A stretch of 64,000 bases of DNA from Blastocatellia bacterium (GTDB lineage: Bacteria > Acidobacteriota > Blastocatellia > HR10): NCBI GenBank assembly GCA_025055075.1, contig JANWYV010000004.1, forward strand, positions 145,149-209,148. Reading direction: 5' to 3'. The notes under the pieces were generated by a model, which ran no database searches, had not been told where the DNA came from, and was given only the letters and a program-made list of their open reading frames with translations. Below are positions 8,409 through 17,570 of the stretch, piece after piece. Both the position numbers and the translations under genes were made by a program. Every line of letters starts with the position of its first letter. Positions within the stretch are counted from its first letter, which is position 1.

Positions 8409-9374
8409 ATGTCGGACGCGCTGGCTGTGCTGATCGAACGGATCCGCGCGCAAGACGCCCGGGCCATCGCTCGGGCGATCTCGCTCGTGGAGAACGATGG
8501 AACTCGGGCGCTGACGCTCCTGCAACGGCTTTTCCCCTACACAGGACGAGCCGTCATCTTAGGTGTGACGGGATCGCCAGGGGTTGGCAAGAGCACGCTC
8601 GTGGATCGTCTGGCGCAGCATTATCGCGCTCGCGGAGAGACCGTCGGGATCATCGCGGTGGACCCCTCTAGCCCTTTCACCGGCGGAGCGATCCTCGGCG
8701 ATCGCATTCGGATGCAGACTCTGGGCACTGATCCCGGCGTCTTCATCCGCTCGATGGCCACGCGCGGGAACTTGGGCGGCCTAGCCCGCGCGACCGGCGA
8801 CGCCGTCCTGATCCTCGACGCCGCGGGGTATGACAAGGTGATCGTCGAGACCGTCGGCGTCGGCCAAGATGAGGTGGACATCGTGAAGATGGCCGATGCG
8901 ACGCTCGTCGTCTTGGTGCCAGGTCTCGGCGATGACGTTCAAACGATTAAGGCGGGCTTGATGGAAATCGGCGACATCTTCGTCATCAACAAAGCGGATC
9001 GGGAAGGGGTCTCGCGCATCGAGAGCGAGTTGAACGCTATGCTCGCGATCGCCGAACGACGGGACGGATGGCGTCCTCTGATCGTCAAGACCATCGCCAC
9101 CGAAGGCCAGGGGATCGAAGATCTCAGCCACGCCATCGCGCGCTTCCTCGACTTTCGTCAGCACAGTCCTCAAGCGGACGCGCGACGTCAGGAGATGGCT
9201 GAGCAACGATTGCGCGCGCTCCTCAAAGAACGGCTCTTCGATGTCGCTCTTCGCACGCTCACGACGAGCGAAGAGCTTCGTCAGTGGGCCGTAGCGATCG
9301 CCCGCCGCGAGCGCGATCCGTACTCCATCGTGGAGGAGATCCTGACGCGCTGGAAAGATCATCGGCCTACCTGA
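8409..9374 (+). CDS. meaB: methylmalonyl-CoA mutase-associated GTPase MeaB (ArgK family)
   Basis: A 321-residue SIMIBI GTPase that protects and loads adenosylcobalamin onto methylmalonyl-CoA mutase. Visible motifs are the P-loop GVTGSPGVGKST, AVDPSSPFTGGAILGDRIRM, the family-typical SMATRGNLGGLA, ETVGVGQDE and the base-recognition NKAD. The neighbour 10 nt downstream is methylmalonyl-CoA epimerase, so the pair belongs to the propionyl-CoA/methylmalonyl-CoA pathway. The mutase subunits are not in this window. Upstream at 8383-8392 is the palindrome TTAACGTTAA, a possible operator. Confidence 0.95.
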   Translation: MSDALAVLIERIRAQDARAIARAISLVENDGTRALTLLQRLFPYTGRAVILGVTGSPGVGKSTLVDRLAQHYRARGETVGIIAVDPSSPFTGGAILGDRIRMQTLGTDPGVFIRSMATRGNLGGLARATGDAVLILDAAGYDKVIVETVGVGQDEVDIVKMADATLVVLVPGLGDDVQTIKAGLMEIGDIFVINKADREGVSRIESELNAMLAIAERRDGWRPLIVKTIATEGQGIEDLSHAIARFLDFRQHSPQADARRQEMAEQRLRALLKERLFDVALRTLTTSEELRQWAVAIARRERDPYSIVEEILTRWKDHRPT

Positions 9375-9384
9375 AGGAGGAAAC

Positions 9385-9798
9385 ATGAGACTCGATCACA
9401 TCGCCATCGCCGTGCGTTCGCTCGATGAAGCCCTTCCCTTTTATACGGACGCGCTCGGTTTGAGCTGTACGGGACGAGAGACGATTGCCGAGCAGGGCGT
9501 TCACCTGGCCATGCTCCCTATCGGGGAAGGTCGCCTTGAATTGCTCGAACCGCTCAGCGAGGACTCGCCCGTTGGGCGATTCTTGGCGCGGCGCGGTGAG
9601 GGATTGCACCACATTTGTTTCCAGGTGGCGGACATCGAAGGGACGCTCGCACGTCTGCGGGCACAGGGCGTGCGCCTCATTGACGAAGAGCCTCGCTGTG
9701 GAGCGGAAGGCCGAAAGATCGCCTTCCTGCATCCGACGAGCGCGCATGGCGTGCTCATTGAGCTGGTCGAAGTCCCGAAGCAGGAGAGTGGACCGTGA
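9385..9798 (+). CDS. mce: methylmalonyl-CoA epimerase
   Basis: A 137-residue protein of the vicinal-oxygen-chelate fold that interconverts (S)- and (R)-methylmalonyl-CoA. The two half-domains begin LDHIAIAVRSLDEALPFY and GLHHICFQVADIEGTL. Candidate metal ligands are His4 or His5-region, His in GVHLAM, His in GLHH and Glu in LIELVEV. AAGGAGG lies just before the ATG. The position directly after meaB supports the call over a generic glyoxalase. Confidence 0.92.
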   Translation: MRLDHIAIAVRSLDEALPFYTDALGLSCTGRETIAEQGVHLAMLPIGEGRLELLEPLSEDSPVGRFLARRGEGLHHICFQVADIEGTLARLRAQGVRLIDEEPRCGAEGRKIAFLHPTSAHGVLIELVEVPKQESGP

Positions 9799-10913
9799 AG
9801 CTCCCGACGCGAATCCTTTGGTTCATTGCCTTGGTCGTGGGGATTGGCGCCACGGCTATCTTCGTCCAACGTCGCCTTGTGGATCGTCCCCCGCTGACTC
9901 ATCTCTCAGCGGCCGATCTGGAGACCCTGCTTGAAGGAATGCCGGAATCGCGGCGCGCCTTCTTCTCCACTCCGGAGGGTCGGCGGCAACTCGCCGATCA
10001 AATTCGGCAGGCGCTCGCCATGGCGCAAGAAGCTCGACGGCTTGGGCTACTGGGCCGAACCGAAATCGCCGCTCAAGTGGAGATCCAGAAAATCTCCATC
10101 TTGGCTTCGGCTTATCGCGACCGCCATCCCGACGCAGAGGTCTCCGAGGAGGAGATCGAACGTTTCTTCCGCACGAATCCGATGGCCCTCGACTACGTGC
10201 TCGCCGCTAATCCTCAGCTCTCTCGCGGCGCCCTCAATGAGCAGGTGCGCCACCAGTATGGCGAACTGGTTCTGCTCGCCGAACGCGCGCGCAAAGAAGG
10301 GCTGGATCGAGACCCGCGGATCGCGCTGCAACTCCGCATCTTCCCCGAGTTCATCCTGCAGAGCTATTTGCTCCGCGAGCTGCAACAACGTACTGTCGTG
10401 AGTGACGATGAGATTCGCCGCTATTACGAAGCGCACAAGAATGAGTTCGAGCAAGTCCGAGCCCGACACATCCTCTTCAGTACGCGCCCGATCCCGCGGG
10501 ATGGGAATCCTCCCCCCGACAAAGAGACCGTGCGCCGGAAAGCACAAGAGGTGCTACGCCGAGTGCGCGCGGGAGAAGATTTCGCGACTTTAGCGCGCGA
10601 ATTCTCCGACGATCCGGGCTCGAAGGACAAGGGCGGCGATCTCGATTTCTTCGGCCGAGGCCGCATGGTGCGCGAGTTCGAGGAAGCGGCCTTCGCCCTG
10701 CAGCCGGGACAGATCAGCGATCTCGTCGAGACGAGCTACGGCTTCCACATCATCAAGGTGGAGGCCCGGCGAATCGCCCCACTGGATGAAGAGACGCGCT
10801 TGCAAATCGAGCAAACGCTCAGACAGAAGAAGATTCAGGAGCGCATCAATCGCATCCTCACACGGTATCCGATCGTGGTCGAAGGAGCGAGCGCGAAAAC
10901 GTCCGAGCCATGA
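9795..10913 (+). CDS. parvulin-type peptidyl-prolyl cis-trans isomerase (SurA/PrsA-like)
   Basis: A 372-residue envelope foldase. A single N-terminal membrane helix (ILWFIALVVGIGATAIF) anchors a SurA-N-like helical region. A rotamase domain follows at about residues 220-335 (VRARHILFS, LAREFSDDPGSKDKGGDL and YGFHIIKVE). The GTG start overlaps the mce stop as GTGA, so the genes are translationally coupled. Expected role: folding or chaperoning of exported proteins at the periplasmic face. Its position in the methylmalonyl-CoA operon may be incidental. Confidence 0.85.
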   Translation: MKLPTRILWFIALVVGIGATAIFVQRRLVDRPPLTHLSAADLETLLEGMPESRRAFFSTPEGRRQLADQIRQALAMAQEARRLGLLGRTEIAAQVEIQKISILASAYRDRHPDAEVSEEEIERFFRTNPMALDYVLAANPQLSRGALNEQVRHQYGELVLLAERARKEGLDRDPRIALQLRIFPEFILQSYLLRELQQRTVVSDDEIRRYYEAHKNEFEQVRARHILFSTRPIPRDGNPPPDKETVRRKAQEVLRRVRAGEDFATLAREFSDDPGSKDKGGDLDFFGRGRMVREFEEAAFALQPGQISDLVETSYGFHIIKVEARRIAPLDEETRLQIEQTLRQKKIQERINRILTRYPIVVEGASAKTSEP

Positions 10914-10927
10914 AGGAGGCGAATGCC

Positions 10928-11779
10928 GTGACCGGTCCGATTCCTCTTGGGAAGATGACGTTGGAGGTCGTGAGCGATGGAACGTGGCGGTTAGATGGCG
11001 GCATGATGTTTGGCATCGTCCCCAAGGTGCTCTGGGAGCGCGTGGCTCCGGCCGATGAGAGGAATCGCATCCTCATGGGCTTGAATTGCCTGCTCGTGCG
11101 CACGGGACGACACACCATCCTCGTGGACACGGGCTTGGGCGATGTGTGGGACGAGAAGTTCCATCAGATTTACGCCCCGGATCGTCCGCGTCCCCTCCTT
11201 CAGCAACTCGCCGATCGTGGCCTCAACCCCGAGGACATCGACATCGTCATCAACACGCATCTGCATTTCGATCACTCCGGAAATAACACGCGGCGTCACG
11301 GAGAGCAGCTTGTCCCCACAGTCCCTCGCGCTCGCTACATCGTCCAGCGCGGCGAATACGAGCACGCGAATGCTCCGAATGAACGGGATCGCGCCAGCTA
11401 TCGCCCCGTCACCTGGGAACCTCTTCGAGAGAGCGGACAGCTCGAGTTGATCGAGGGCGATCAGGAGATCGTCCCTGGCGTGCACGTGGTGCGCGTGCGC
11501 GGCCACAACCGCGATCTCCAAATCGTCTTCCTCCATTCGGAGGATCGCACGGCGGTCTTCTGGAGTGACCTCATCCCCATGACGCCGCACGTTCAGAAGC
11601 CGTGGATCGCGGCGTTGGATCACTATCCCTTGGAGACGCTCGAGCAGAAGAATCGTTTGCTCCCTCAAGCCGTGCGTGAAGGATGGCTCTGCGTCTTCTA
11701 TCACGATCCGCAGATCCCTATTGGACGCATCGTCGAAGCCGAGGGACGATTTCGAGTCGTCCCTGTCGAGGGAGGATGA
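10928..11779 (+). CDS. metallo-beta-lactamase-fold metal-dependent hydrolase
   Basis: A 283-residue MBL-superfamily protein with the metal site motif NTHLHFDHSG, a downstream VVRVRGHNRD histidine and FWSDLIPM. The arrangement resembles quorum-quenching lactonase and teichoic-phosphodiesterase-like soluble MBL proteins; the substrate is unknown. AAGGAGG lies 9 nt upstream of GTG 10928, so this start is preferred over the ATG at 10910, which overlaps the previous stop and has no clear Shine-Dalgarno. The stop is 1 nt before mtnP, indicating one transcript. Confidence 0.8.
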   Translation: MTGPIPLGKMTLEVVSDGTWRLDGGMMFGIVPKVLWERVAPADERNRILMGLNCLLVRTGRHTILVDTGLGDVWDEKFHQIYAPDRPRPLLQQLADRGLNPEDIDIVINTHLHFDHSGNNTRRHGEQLVPTVPRARYIVQRGEYEHANAPNERDRASYRPVTWEPLRESGQLELIEGDQEIVPGVHVVRVRGHNRDLQIVFLHSEDRTAVFWSDLIPMTPHVQKPWIAALDHYPLETLEQKNRLLPQAVREGWLCVFYHDPQIPIGRIVEAEGRFRVVPVEGG

Positions 11780-11780
11780 G

Positions 11781-12659
11781 ATGGCGGAGGCGAAAATCGG
11801 CATCATCGGCGGAAGTGGATTTTATGCGATGGAGGGATTGAGCGACGTCGAGGAGGTCATCGTAGATACCCCCTTCGGCAAACCCTCGGAGGCGTTCCTC
11901 CTCGGCACGCTCGAAGGCGTGCGCGTCGCATTCTTGGCGCGGCACGGACGCGGGCACCGCTTGTTGCCGACCGAGCTACCCTTCCGGGCGAACATCTACG
12001 CCATGAAGCTGCTCGGCGTCGAGCGGATCATCTCGGTGAGCGCCGTCGGCTCCTTGCAGGAACGATACGCTCCGCTCGATATCGTCATTCCCGATCAGTT
12101 CTTCGATCGGACGCGCCAACGCCCCTCCACGTTCTTCGGGGATGGGATCGTCGCGCACATCTCGTTCGCCGATCCCGTCTGTCCGGTCGTCGGCGACGCC
12201 CTCGAACGCGCTGCTCGACAAATCGAAGGCCTACGCGTGCATCGCGGGGGGACATATGTCTGCATCGAAGGGCCGGCGTTCTCAACCCGAGCCGAATCGC
12301 ACGTCTACCGAGCCTGGGGCATGGACGTCATCGGGATGACGAACCTGCAGGAAGCCAAGCTCGCGCGTGAGGCGGAGATCTGTTACGCGACGCTAGCCCT
12401 AGTGACGGATTATGACTGCTGGCATCCCGATCACGCTTCGGTCACCGTCGAGATGGTGCTCGATTATCTCAACCGTAATACGGCCAATGCTAAACGCATC
12501 GTCCGAGCTGCCGTCGGATTGCTCAAAGAGGCGACCGGCACATGCCGATGCCAATCGGCTTTGCGACACGCCATTCAAACCGATCGCGCGGCGATCCCAC
12601 CGGAGACCGTCCGGCGACTCTCGGCGATCTTGAGCAAATACTTCCCCATCCAGGAGTGA
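11781..12659 (+). CDS. mtnP: S-methyl-5'-thioadenosine phosphorylase
   Basis: A 292-residue purine nucleoside phosphorylase-family enzyme that cleaves MTA to adenine and 5-methylthioribose-1-phosphate in methionine salvage. Key segments are IGIIGGSGFYAMEGL, the phosphate-binding ARHGRGHRLLP, FRANIYAMKLLGVERIISV, YVCIEGPAFSTRAES and MTNLQEAKLAREAEICYA. The TDYDCW segment (Asp region of 6-amino purine recognition) favours MTA over guanosine-type substrates. GGAGG precedes ATG 11781. No other methionine-salvage gene is nearby. Confidence 0.93.
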   Translation: MAEAKIGIIGGSGFYAMEGLSDVEEVIVDTPFGKPSEAFLLGTLEGVRVAFLARHGRGHRLLPTELPFRANIYAMKLLGVERIISVSAVGSLQERYAPLDIVIPDQFFDRTRQRPSTFFGDGIVAHISFADPVCPVVGDALERAARQIEGLRVHRGGTYVCIEGPAFSTRAESHVYRAWGMDVIGMTNLQEAKLAREAEICYATLALVTDYDCWHPDHASVTVEMVLDYLNRNTANAKRIVRAAVGLLKEATGTCRCQSALRHAIQTDRAAIPPETVRRLSAILSKYFPIQE

Positions 12660-12667
12660 ATCGCCCT

Positions 12668-13147
12668 ATGTGGGGCCGAACACCGACAGACGAACGCCAG
12701 ATGGCGGACAAATGGCGCTCGCGGAAGCGTTCCTTCAAATGGATAGCGCTGCTTCTGGGCGTAGGACTCGTCGGGCTCTCTCCTCTTCTGACGATGCGGG
12801 CCACACCCCAAGGGAATGTCTCGCGCGGCCCGCTGTTCGATCCGCGCAACCCGGAACTGGAGCGCGCGGCGCGACACGATCTGGAAGTCGCGCGCTTCTA
12901 CATCAAGCGAAAGAAATGGAAGGCTGCCGAAGGTCGTTTGCAAGCCATCGTGCGCGATCATCCGGCCTTCTCGCGCATCGCGGAGGTTTATTTCCTGCTC
13001 GGAGAGGTCTATCGCCAGACGGGCCGACGCGATCTCGCCATCGAACTCTACTCTCGCGTGATCGAGGAATTTCCCATGCACGAGCTCGCCGAACAAGCCC
13101 GAGAGCGCCTTCGCTCAATGGGCGCTTCTCCTTCCAAGGGAGGATGA
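12668..13147 (+). CDS. TPR-repeat membrane-anchored protein (BamD-like)
   Basis: A 159-residue protein with a basic N-terminus, one hydrophobic segment (WIALLLGVGLVGLSPLL) and two or three TPR helices (ARFYIKRKKWKAAEGRL, AEVYFLLGEVYRQTGRRDLA, ELAEQARERLRSM). The pattern resembles the small TPR lipoproteins of the BamD/YfiO type, but no lipobox Cys is present. AGGAG lies about 11 nt upstream of ATG 12668. The gene ends 19 nt from the convergent HAD gene. Confidence 0.65.
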   Translation: MWGRTPTDERQMADKWRSRKRSFKWIALLLGVGLVGLSPLLTMRATPQGNVSRGPLFDPRNPELERAARHDLEVARFYIKRKKWKAAEGRLQAIVRDHPAFSRIAEVYFLLGEVYRQTGRRDLAIELYSRVIEEFPMHELAEQARERLRSMGASPSKGG

Positions 13148-13166
13148 GCTTGACGTCGGACAGCGC

Positions 13167-13910
13167 CTAGAGACCGAGCACAGGACCGAGATCCTCAAGG
13201 CGCGCGATGACGTAATCGGGATCAACGACGTCCTCCGGCACCTCGTCCCCGCGCCGATTCAGCCATGCAACATCCATGCCAATGCTCTTAGCTCCGAGGA
13301 CATCTGCCTCGAAGGTATCCCCGACAAAGAGCGCGTCGCGCGGAGAGACGTCCAGTCGAGCGAGCGCATGAAGGAAGATCTCCCGATGGGGCTTCCGCCA
13401 GGAAACCTCCGCCGAGATGACGATCACCGTGAACACATCGTGGATGCCGAAGTCGCGTAGGATCCGATGCGCCGTCGGTGGATGGTCGAAATTCGAGACC
13501 AATCCGAGCGGGAAACGCTCGCTCGCGCGGACGAGAAGCTGACGATTCGCCTCCGGCAGCTCGGCGCCGCGCGACCATGTCTCCATGTGCGCGCGCACGA
13601 GGCGTTCGACGACGTCCTCCGAGAGCGCCTCCAGGTGAAGCAATTCGAGAAGCCGCCGGAAGCGGACCTGAGAGGGATATTCCCGTAACTCTGCCTTCCG
13701 ACGCTCCTCCACCTGGCGCCACGACTCGCGAAAGGCTTCGTAAAACGTCTCGAACTCGAGCTGCGGCGCATACTCCCGAAGAACCTCGTATACGGCGCCG
13801 CTTGTCGAGAAGAGCGTCTGTTCGCCGAGGCGGATCTGCGGCAACCGATCAACATGAAAGTCCACGACCGTATCGAAGAGATCGAAGAGGACGGCGCGAT
13901 AGGTCTTCAT
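13167..13910 (-). CDS. HAD-superfamily hydrolase (subfamily IA)
   Basis: A 247-residue cytoplasmic phosphatase-like protein. Motif I is VLFDLFDTVVDF (nucleophile Asp followed by LFDT), motif II VSNFDHPP, motif III around SWRKPHREIF, and motif IV FVGDTFEADVLGAKSIGM. The fourth residue of the DxFDT loop is consistent with a phosphatase; the substrate cannot be deduced. A GGAG Shine-Dalgarno is 5 nt from ATG 13910. It lies 16 nt downstream of the LOG-like gene in the same direction. Confidence 0.85.
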   Translation of the reverse strand: MKTYRAVLFDLFDTVVDFHVDRLPQIRLGEQTLFSTSGAVYEVLREYAPQLEFETFYEAFRESWRQVEERRKAELREYPSQVRFRRLLELLHLEALSEDVVERLVRAHMETWSRGAELPEANRQLLVRASERFPLGLVSNFDHPPTAHRILRDFGIHDVFTVIVISAEVSWRKPHREIFLHALARLDVSPRDALFVGDTFEADVLGAKSIGMDVAWLNRRGDEVPEDVVDPDYVIARLEDLGPVLGL

Positions 13911-13926
13911 ATTGGCTCCGAGCAGA

Positions 13927-14439
13927 TCATCGTCCGCGTCCTTGAGCGAGCGACTCGAAAGCGAGGGCGACGGCCTCCTCTGGCGTCTCCGCCGTGCGCA
14001 CGAAGCCTTCGTCGTCTCCGAACGGCGACTCGAATCGCCACGAATGGAGGAGGACGACGGGTTTCCCCACCTTCAGCGCGAGGGCGATCTCCGAGAGCGT
14101 ACCATATCCTCCGGCGATCGCGATGATGGCTTCCGCAGAGCGGACGTTGATGACGTTTCGAGCTTCGGAGAGTCCCGTGAAGATCGCGATGTGAATGTAC
14201 GGATTGGGTGGGGATTCGCGCTCGCTTCCTCCGGGGAGGATACCAACGGTGAGTCCTCCCGCTTCAAACGCGCCACGCGCTGCCGCTTCCATCACGCCTC
14301 CCAATCCTCCGCAGAGCAAAACCGCTCCACGTTCGGCGATGAGCCGTCCGACCGCGCGCGCTTGCTCGTAAATCGTCGGATCGCACTGGGAACTCCCCAT
14401 GACGCCGATGATCGGCCGACGTGCGAACGCCATCGTCAT
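13927..14439 (-). CDS. LOG/lysine-decarboxylase-like nucleotide-binding protein (TIGR00725-type)
   Basis: A 170-residue Rossmann-like protein of the MoCo-carrier/LOG superfamily. Diagnostic stretches are PIIGVMGSS, LLCGGLGGVMEAAARGA and SAEAIIAIAGGYGTLSEIALAL, the GGxGTxxE motif being conserved. Relatives include cytokinin-activating phosphoribohydrolases and proteins of unknown function. This short form lacks features that would settle the substrate. ATG 14439 is chosen because conservation begins there; the frame is open upstream to 14580 but with low-quality basic sequence. Confidence 0.8.
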   Translation of the reverse strand: MTMAFARRPIIGVMGSSQCDPTIYEQARAVGRLIAERGAVLLCGGLGGVMEAAARGAFEAGGLTVGILPGGSERESPPNPYIHIAIFTGLSEARNVINVRSAEAIIAIAGGYGTLSEIALALKVGKPVVLLHSWRFESPFGDDEGFVRTAETPEEAVALAFESLAQGRGR

Positions 14440-14600
14440 ACGCAAAGGCTTGATTTTAGCAATGCGTCTACGACTTGGGCAATCGTGCACCATGACGCGC
14501 TCGTGACTTCGCGCTATTATAGTTGGCTCAGGAGGGGATGACGCTCGGCGCCCGATGCGGAATCGCATGGGCGCTGGCAATAAGGTCTCGGAGGTTCTCG

Positions 14601-14852
14601 ATGCCGAAGAAGCGCAAACGAGACGTCGAGAAGGAATATCCGAAGCAGCTCTTCATCGCGAAGCTGCGTCGTCTGGCCGACGCTTTGGAAAAGGGGCGCG
14701 CTTTTCACATTCGCGTGGCGGGCGAACGCGTGCGCGTTCCTGCGCGGGCCACGATCAGCATCGAGCACGAGCGAGGACGAACGGAGGAGGAGCTGGAGTT
14801 TCAACTGAAATGGGTGCCTGCTTCGGCTCGTTCGTCCTCGCGAAAACGATGA
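14601..14852 (+). CDS. amphi-Trp domain-containing small protein
   Basis: An 83-residue basic protein with GGAGGTTCTCG directly upstream of the ATG. The pattern LRRLADALEKGRAFHIRVAGERVRVPARATISIEHER, then LEFQLKW, matches the small amphi-Trp domain found in uncharacterised bacterial and archaeal proteins. The N-terminus is lysine/arginine rich. It is divergent from the LOG-like gene. Function is unknown. Confidence 0.6.
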   Translation: MPKKRKRDVEKEYPKQLFIAKLRRLADALEKGRAFHIRVAGERVRVPARATISIEHERGRTEEELEFQLKWVPASARSSSRKR

Positions 14853-14948
14853 ACGGATGAGCGCACCCTCGCGCGAGACGCTCGTGAGAGCCTCTTGAAC
14901 AATTCGGCGAACCTCGCCACAATCTTAGAGCACATGAGGAGGCCGGGC

Positions 14949-16391
14949 ATGACGCGATGGGCGCGAATCAGGTGGGCGATCCTGAGTATGGTCGTGGGCG
15001 CGTGCGTCCTTGGCGAAGGGCGTGCGGATATGCGAAGCGGATCCTCGCCAATTTCCAGTCGGGCCATTACCGCACGACTGCTCACGCCATCGGGGATGGA
15101 CGCGCGATTCCCCGACGCTTACTACGACTATCTCCTCAACGGTCTGCAGGTCATCATCCTGGAGCGCCCTGATGCTTCTGAGGCCTTGCTGAGCCTCATG
15201 ATCAAAAGTGGAGCGGCCTTCGATCGGGCGGGGAAATCGGGCACGGCGGCACTGACGGCGCGCGCGATCTGGTTGGGCGCCGAGGATCTGAGCGAGGCGA
15301 CCTTGCGGCAACGTCTCGCGGCGCTTGAAGCCACGATTCGGACGGAAGTCACGTGGGATGCGACGACGATCAGCGTGGAGGCTCCGGCGCGGAGTTTGCC
15401 GGAACTCATTCGGCTCATGGCGCGCGTCGTCTCCCGACCGACGTTCCCACCCGAGGCGCTGGCCGCTTTGAAAGCGCGCTTCCTCGATGAGGTGAGAGCC
15501 AAGCGGCGCGATCCTTCTGAGATCGCGAACGAAGAATGGTATCGGGCGCTCTACCATCCACATCCCTACGCCCGTCCGGCCGAGGGCGTGCCGGAGGAGA
15601 TCGAGGCGATCACGCCTATAGACATCGCGCGCCACCACGCTCGCTTCTTCATCGCCAACAATGCGACGCTCATTGTCCTCAGCCCATTCTCCCCGGCTAC
15701 GCTGATGCCCATCATCCGCCCGAATTTCGGCGCCATGCTCAAGGGGAAGATCGTTCCGCCTACGTTCGTCGCCCCCGCGCCGGCTCAAGGGGTGCGCATC
15801 ATCCTGCGTGATTTTCCGGACACCGCGCTCGCCCATATTCGCATTGGTTCGTTCGGCCTGGAGCGCTTCTCCGAAGAGTATATCTCGGCCTTGGTGCTCG
15901 CCGAGGCGATCTGCCTCCGATACGAGCGAGAGTCCTCAAAGGCGGGCGCTTCTCCGGCGACCGCGCGTTGCCAATTTGACCTGCGCACGCATCGTGGCCC
16001 GTTTCTGCTCTCACTCGTAGCTCCGAACGAACAGGTCATGCCGGCGATCGAACGCGCTCTGGAGATCCTGAAGGCGATGCGCGCCGAGGGCCCGACGGCC
16101 GAGGAATTCGCCGAGGCACAGCGGCGGTGGGCGGAACGCTTTGCCCCGAGCGCGCTCGCGCCGCGGCAATCGGTCGAGATGCTGCACTTCGTCGAATTGT
16201 ATGGGTTAGGGCGAGACTACGTATTGCGATTCCCCGCTCGCGTGCAGCGCGCGACGCGCGAAGAGGTCATGCGCGTGGCCGAGAAATATCTCTCCCCGAA
16301 TGACCTCCTCATCGTCATCGTCGGACGCGCCCAAGGCCTCGCGGAGGCGTTGAAGCCTTTGGGGACCGTGGAAGTGAAGACCGGAGGATGA
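14949..16391 (+). CDS. M16-family zinc-peptidase homologue lacking the catalytic motif
   Basis: A 480-residue exported protein with the two-domain M16B (PqqL/mitochondrial processing peptidase-like) layout. There is an N-terminal hydrophobic segment (WAILSMVVGACVLG), then NGLQVIILERPD, AVTWD-type strand pairs, YRALYHPHPYARP and the insert AIERALEILKAM. Where active members carry HxxEH, this protein reads SGTAALTARAIWLGAED, so the zinc ligands are absent. Non-catalytic M16 partners normally pair with an active subunit, none of which is adjacent. GAGGAGG lies 6 nt before ATG 14949, so this start is preferred. Confidence 0.8.
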   Translation: MTRWARIRWAILSMVVGACVLGEGRADMRSGSSPISSRAITARLLTPSGMDARFPDAYYDYLLNGLQVIILERPDASEALLSLMIKSGAAFDRAGKSGTAALTARAIWLGAEDLSEATLRQRLAALEATIRTEVTWDATTISVEAPARSLPELIRLMARVVSRPTFPPEALAALKARFLDEVRAKRRDPSEIANEEWYRALYHPHPYARPAEGVPEEIEAITPIDIARHHARFFIANNATLIVLSPFSPATLMPIIRPNFGAMLKGKIVPPTFVAPAPAQGVRIILRDFPDTALAHIRIGSFGLERFSEEYISALVLAEAICLRYERESSKAGASPATARCQFDLRTHRGPFLLSLVAPNEQVMPAIERALEILKAMRAEGPTAEEFAEAQRRWAERFAPSALAPRQSVEMLHFVELYGLGRDYVLRFPARVQRATREEVMRVAEKYLSPNDLLIVIVGRAQGLAEALKPLGTVEVKTGG

Positions 16392-16403
16392 TCCCCCTCC
16401 GAC

Positions 16404-17570
16404 TCACGCCTCGTATGCCGCTAAGGCCGCGGAGACGCCCGATCCGCATGGGAAGCCCTCACGACGCAATGCGCTCTCCAAAGCGCTCAGGAAGAGCAAG
16501 ACATTGCTGCGCGTGCTGCCCGCGCCCATCAGCCCTACGCGCCAGATTTTCCCGCGCAATGGTCCTAAGCCGCCCCCGATCTCGATGTTGAACTCTTCGA
16601 GCAATCGGGTGCGCACCCGCGCATCGTCTACACCATCGGGGACACAAATCGTCGTGAGGGTCCAAAGCCGGTATTCGCGCGGGACGAGAAGTCGCAGCCC
16701 CATGGCTTCCAATCCCGCCCACAGTGCTCGGGCATTCCGCTCATGTCGCTGCCAACGAGCCTCCAATCCCTCTTCGGCGATGATGCGTAGAGCTTCGCGC
16801 AAGGCGTAATTCATGTTGATCGGCGCCGTGTGATGATAAGTGCGCTCGCTCCCCCAATAGCGCTCGATGAGCGAGACATCGAGATACCAGCTCGGCACCG
16901 CCGTCTTGCGCCGGCGCACTTTCTCCAAAGCGGTCTCGGAGAACGTGATCGGCGCCAATCCCGGAGGACAACTGAGCGCCTTCTGCGATCCCGAGTAACA
17001 TACGCCGATGCCCAAGCGATCCACGCCCACAGGATGTCCTCCGAGGCTCGTCACGGCATCCACGATGAGGATCCCCTCGCGCTCGGCGACAAGCTCGGCG
17101 ATGGGTTCCAGCGGCTGCCGCACGCCGGTCGAGGTCTCCGCATGCACCACGCAGACGACGCGCGCCCGCGAACGATCGAGCGCCGCCCGGATCTCTCGCT
17201 CATCGAGCGGACGCCCCCACTCTGCCTCCACGCGGATCGGGCGCGCCCCCAAGCGCGTGGCCATCTCATACATGCGCTCGCCGAAAAATCCATGAATGCC
17301 GATGATGACCTCCTCGTCCGGCTCCAAAAGATTTGCCAGCGCCGCCTCCATCCCCGCACTGCCCGTCCCGGAGACCGGGAACGTGACCCGATTCTGCGTC
17401 TCGAAGACGTAGCGCAGCAGATGCTGCACATCGTTCATGCACGAGAGGAAGACTGGGTCCAGATGCCCGAGCACAGGGGCACCCATGGCATGCAAGACCC
17501 GATCCTCGACGGGACTAGGACCGGGACCAAGCAAGAGGCGATGAGGAGGATGAAACTCGCCAATCATCAT
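16404..17570 (-). CDS. class V aminotransferase, alanine/serine-glyoxylate aminotransferase-like
   Basis: A 388-residue PLP enzyme. The start [36 protein letters not shown], cofactor-binding [10 protein letters not shown] (Asp171) and Schiff-base lysine Lys197 in [12 protein letters not shown] are all present, as is [17 protein letters not shown]. Family members convert glyoxylate and alanine or serine to glycine and the 2-oxo acid. Its ATG overlaps the stop of the FHA-protease gene as ATGA and follows a near-perfect AAGGAGGTG, so it is the last gene of the LPS-core run. A metabolic link to that operon is not evident. Confidence 0.9.
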   Translation of the reverse strand: MMIGEFHPPHRLLLGPGPSPVEDRVLHAMGAPVLGHLDPVFLSCMNDVQHLLRYVFETQNRVTFPVSGTGSAGMEAALANLLEPDEEVIIGIHGFFGERMYEMATRLGARPIRVEAEWGRPLDEREIRAALDRSRARVVCVVHAETSTGVRQPLEPIAELVAEREGILIVDAVTSLGGHPVGVDRLGIGVCYSGSQKALSCPPGLAPITFSETALEKVRRRKTAVPSWYLDVSLIERYWGSERTYHHTAPINMNYALREALRIIAEEGLEARWQRHERNARALWAGLEAMGLRLLVPREYRLWTLTTICVPDGVDDARVRTRLLEEFNIEIGGGLGPLRGKIWRVGLMGAGSTRSNVLLFLSALESALRREGFPCGSGVSAALAAYEA

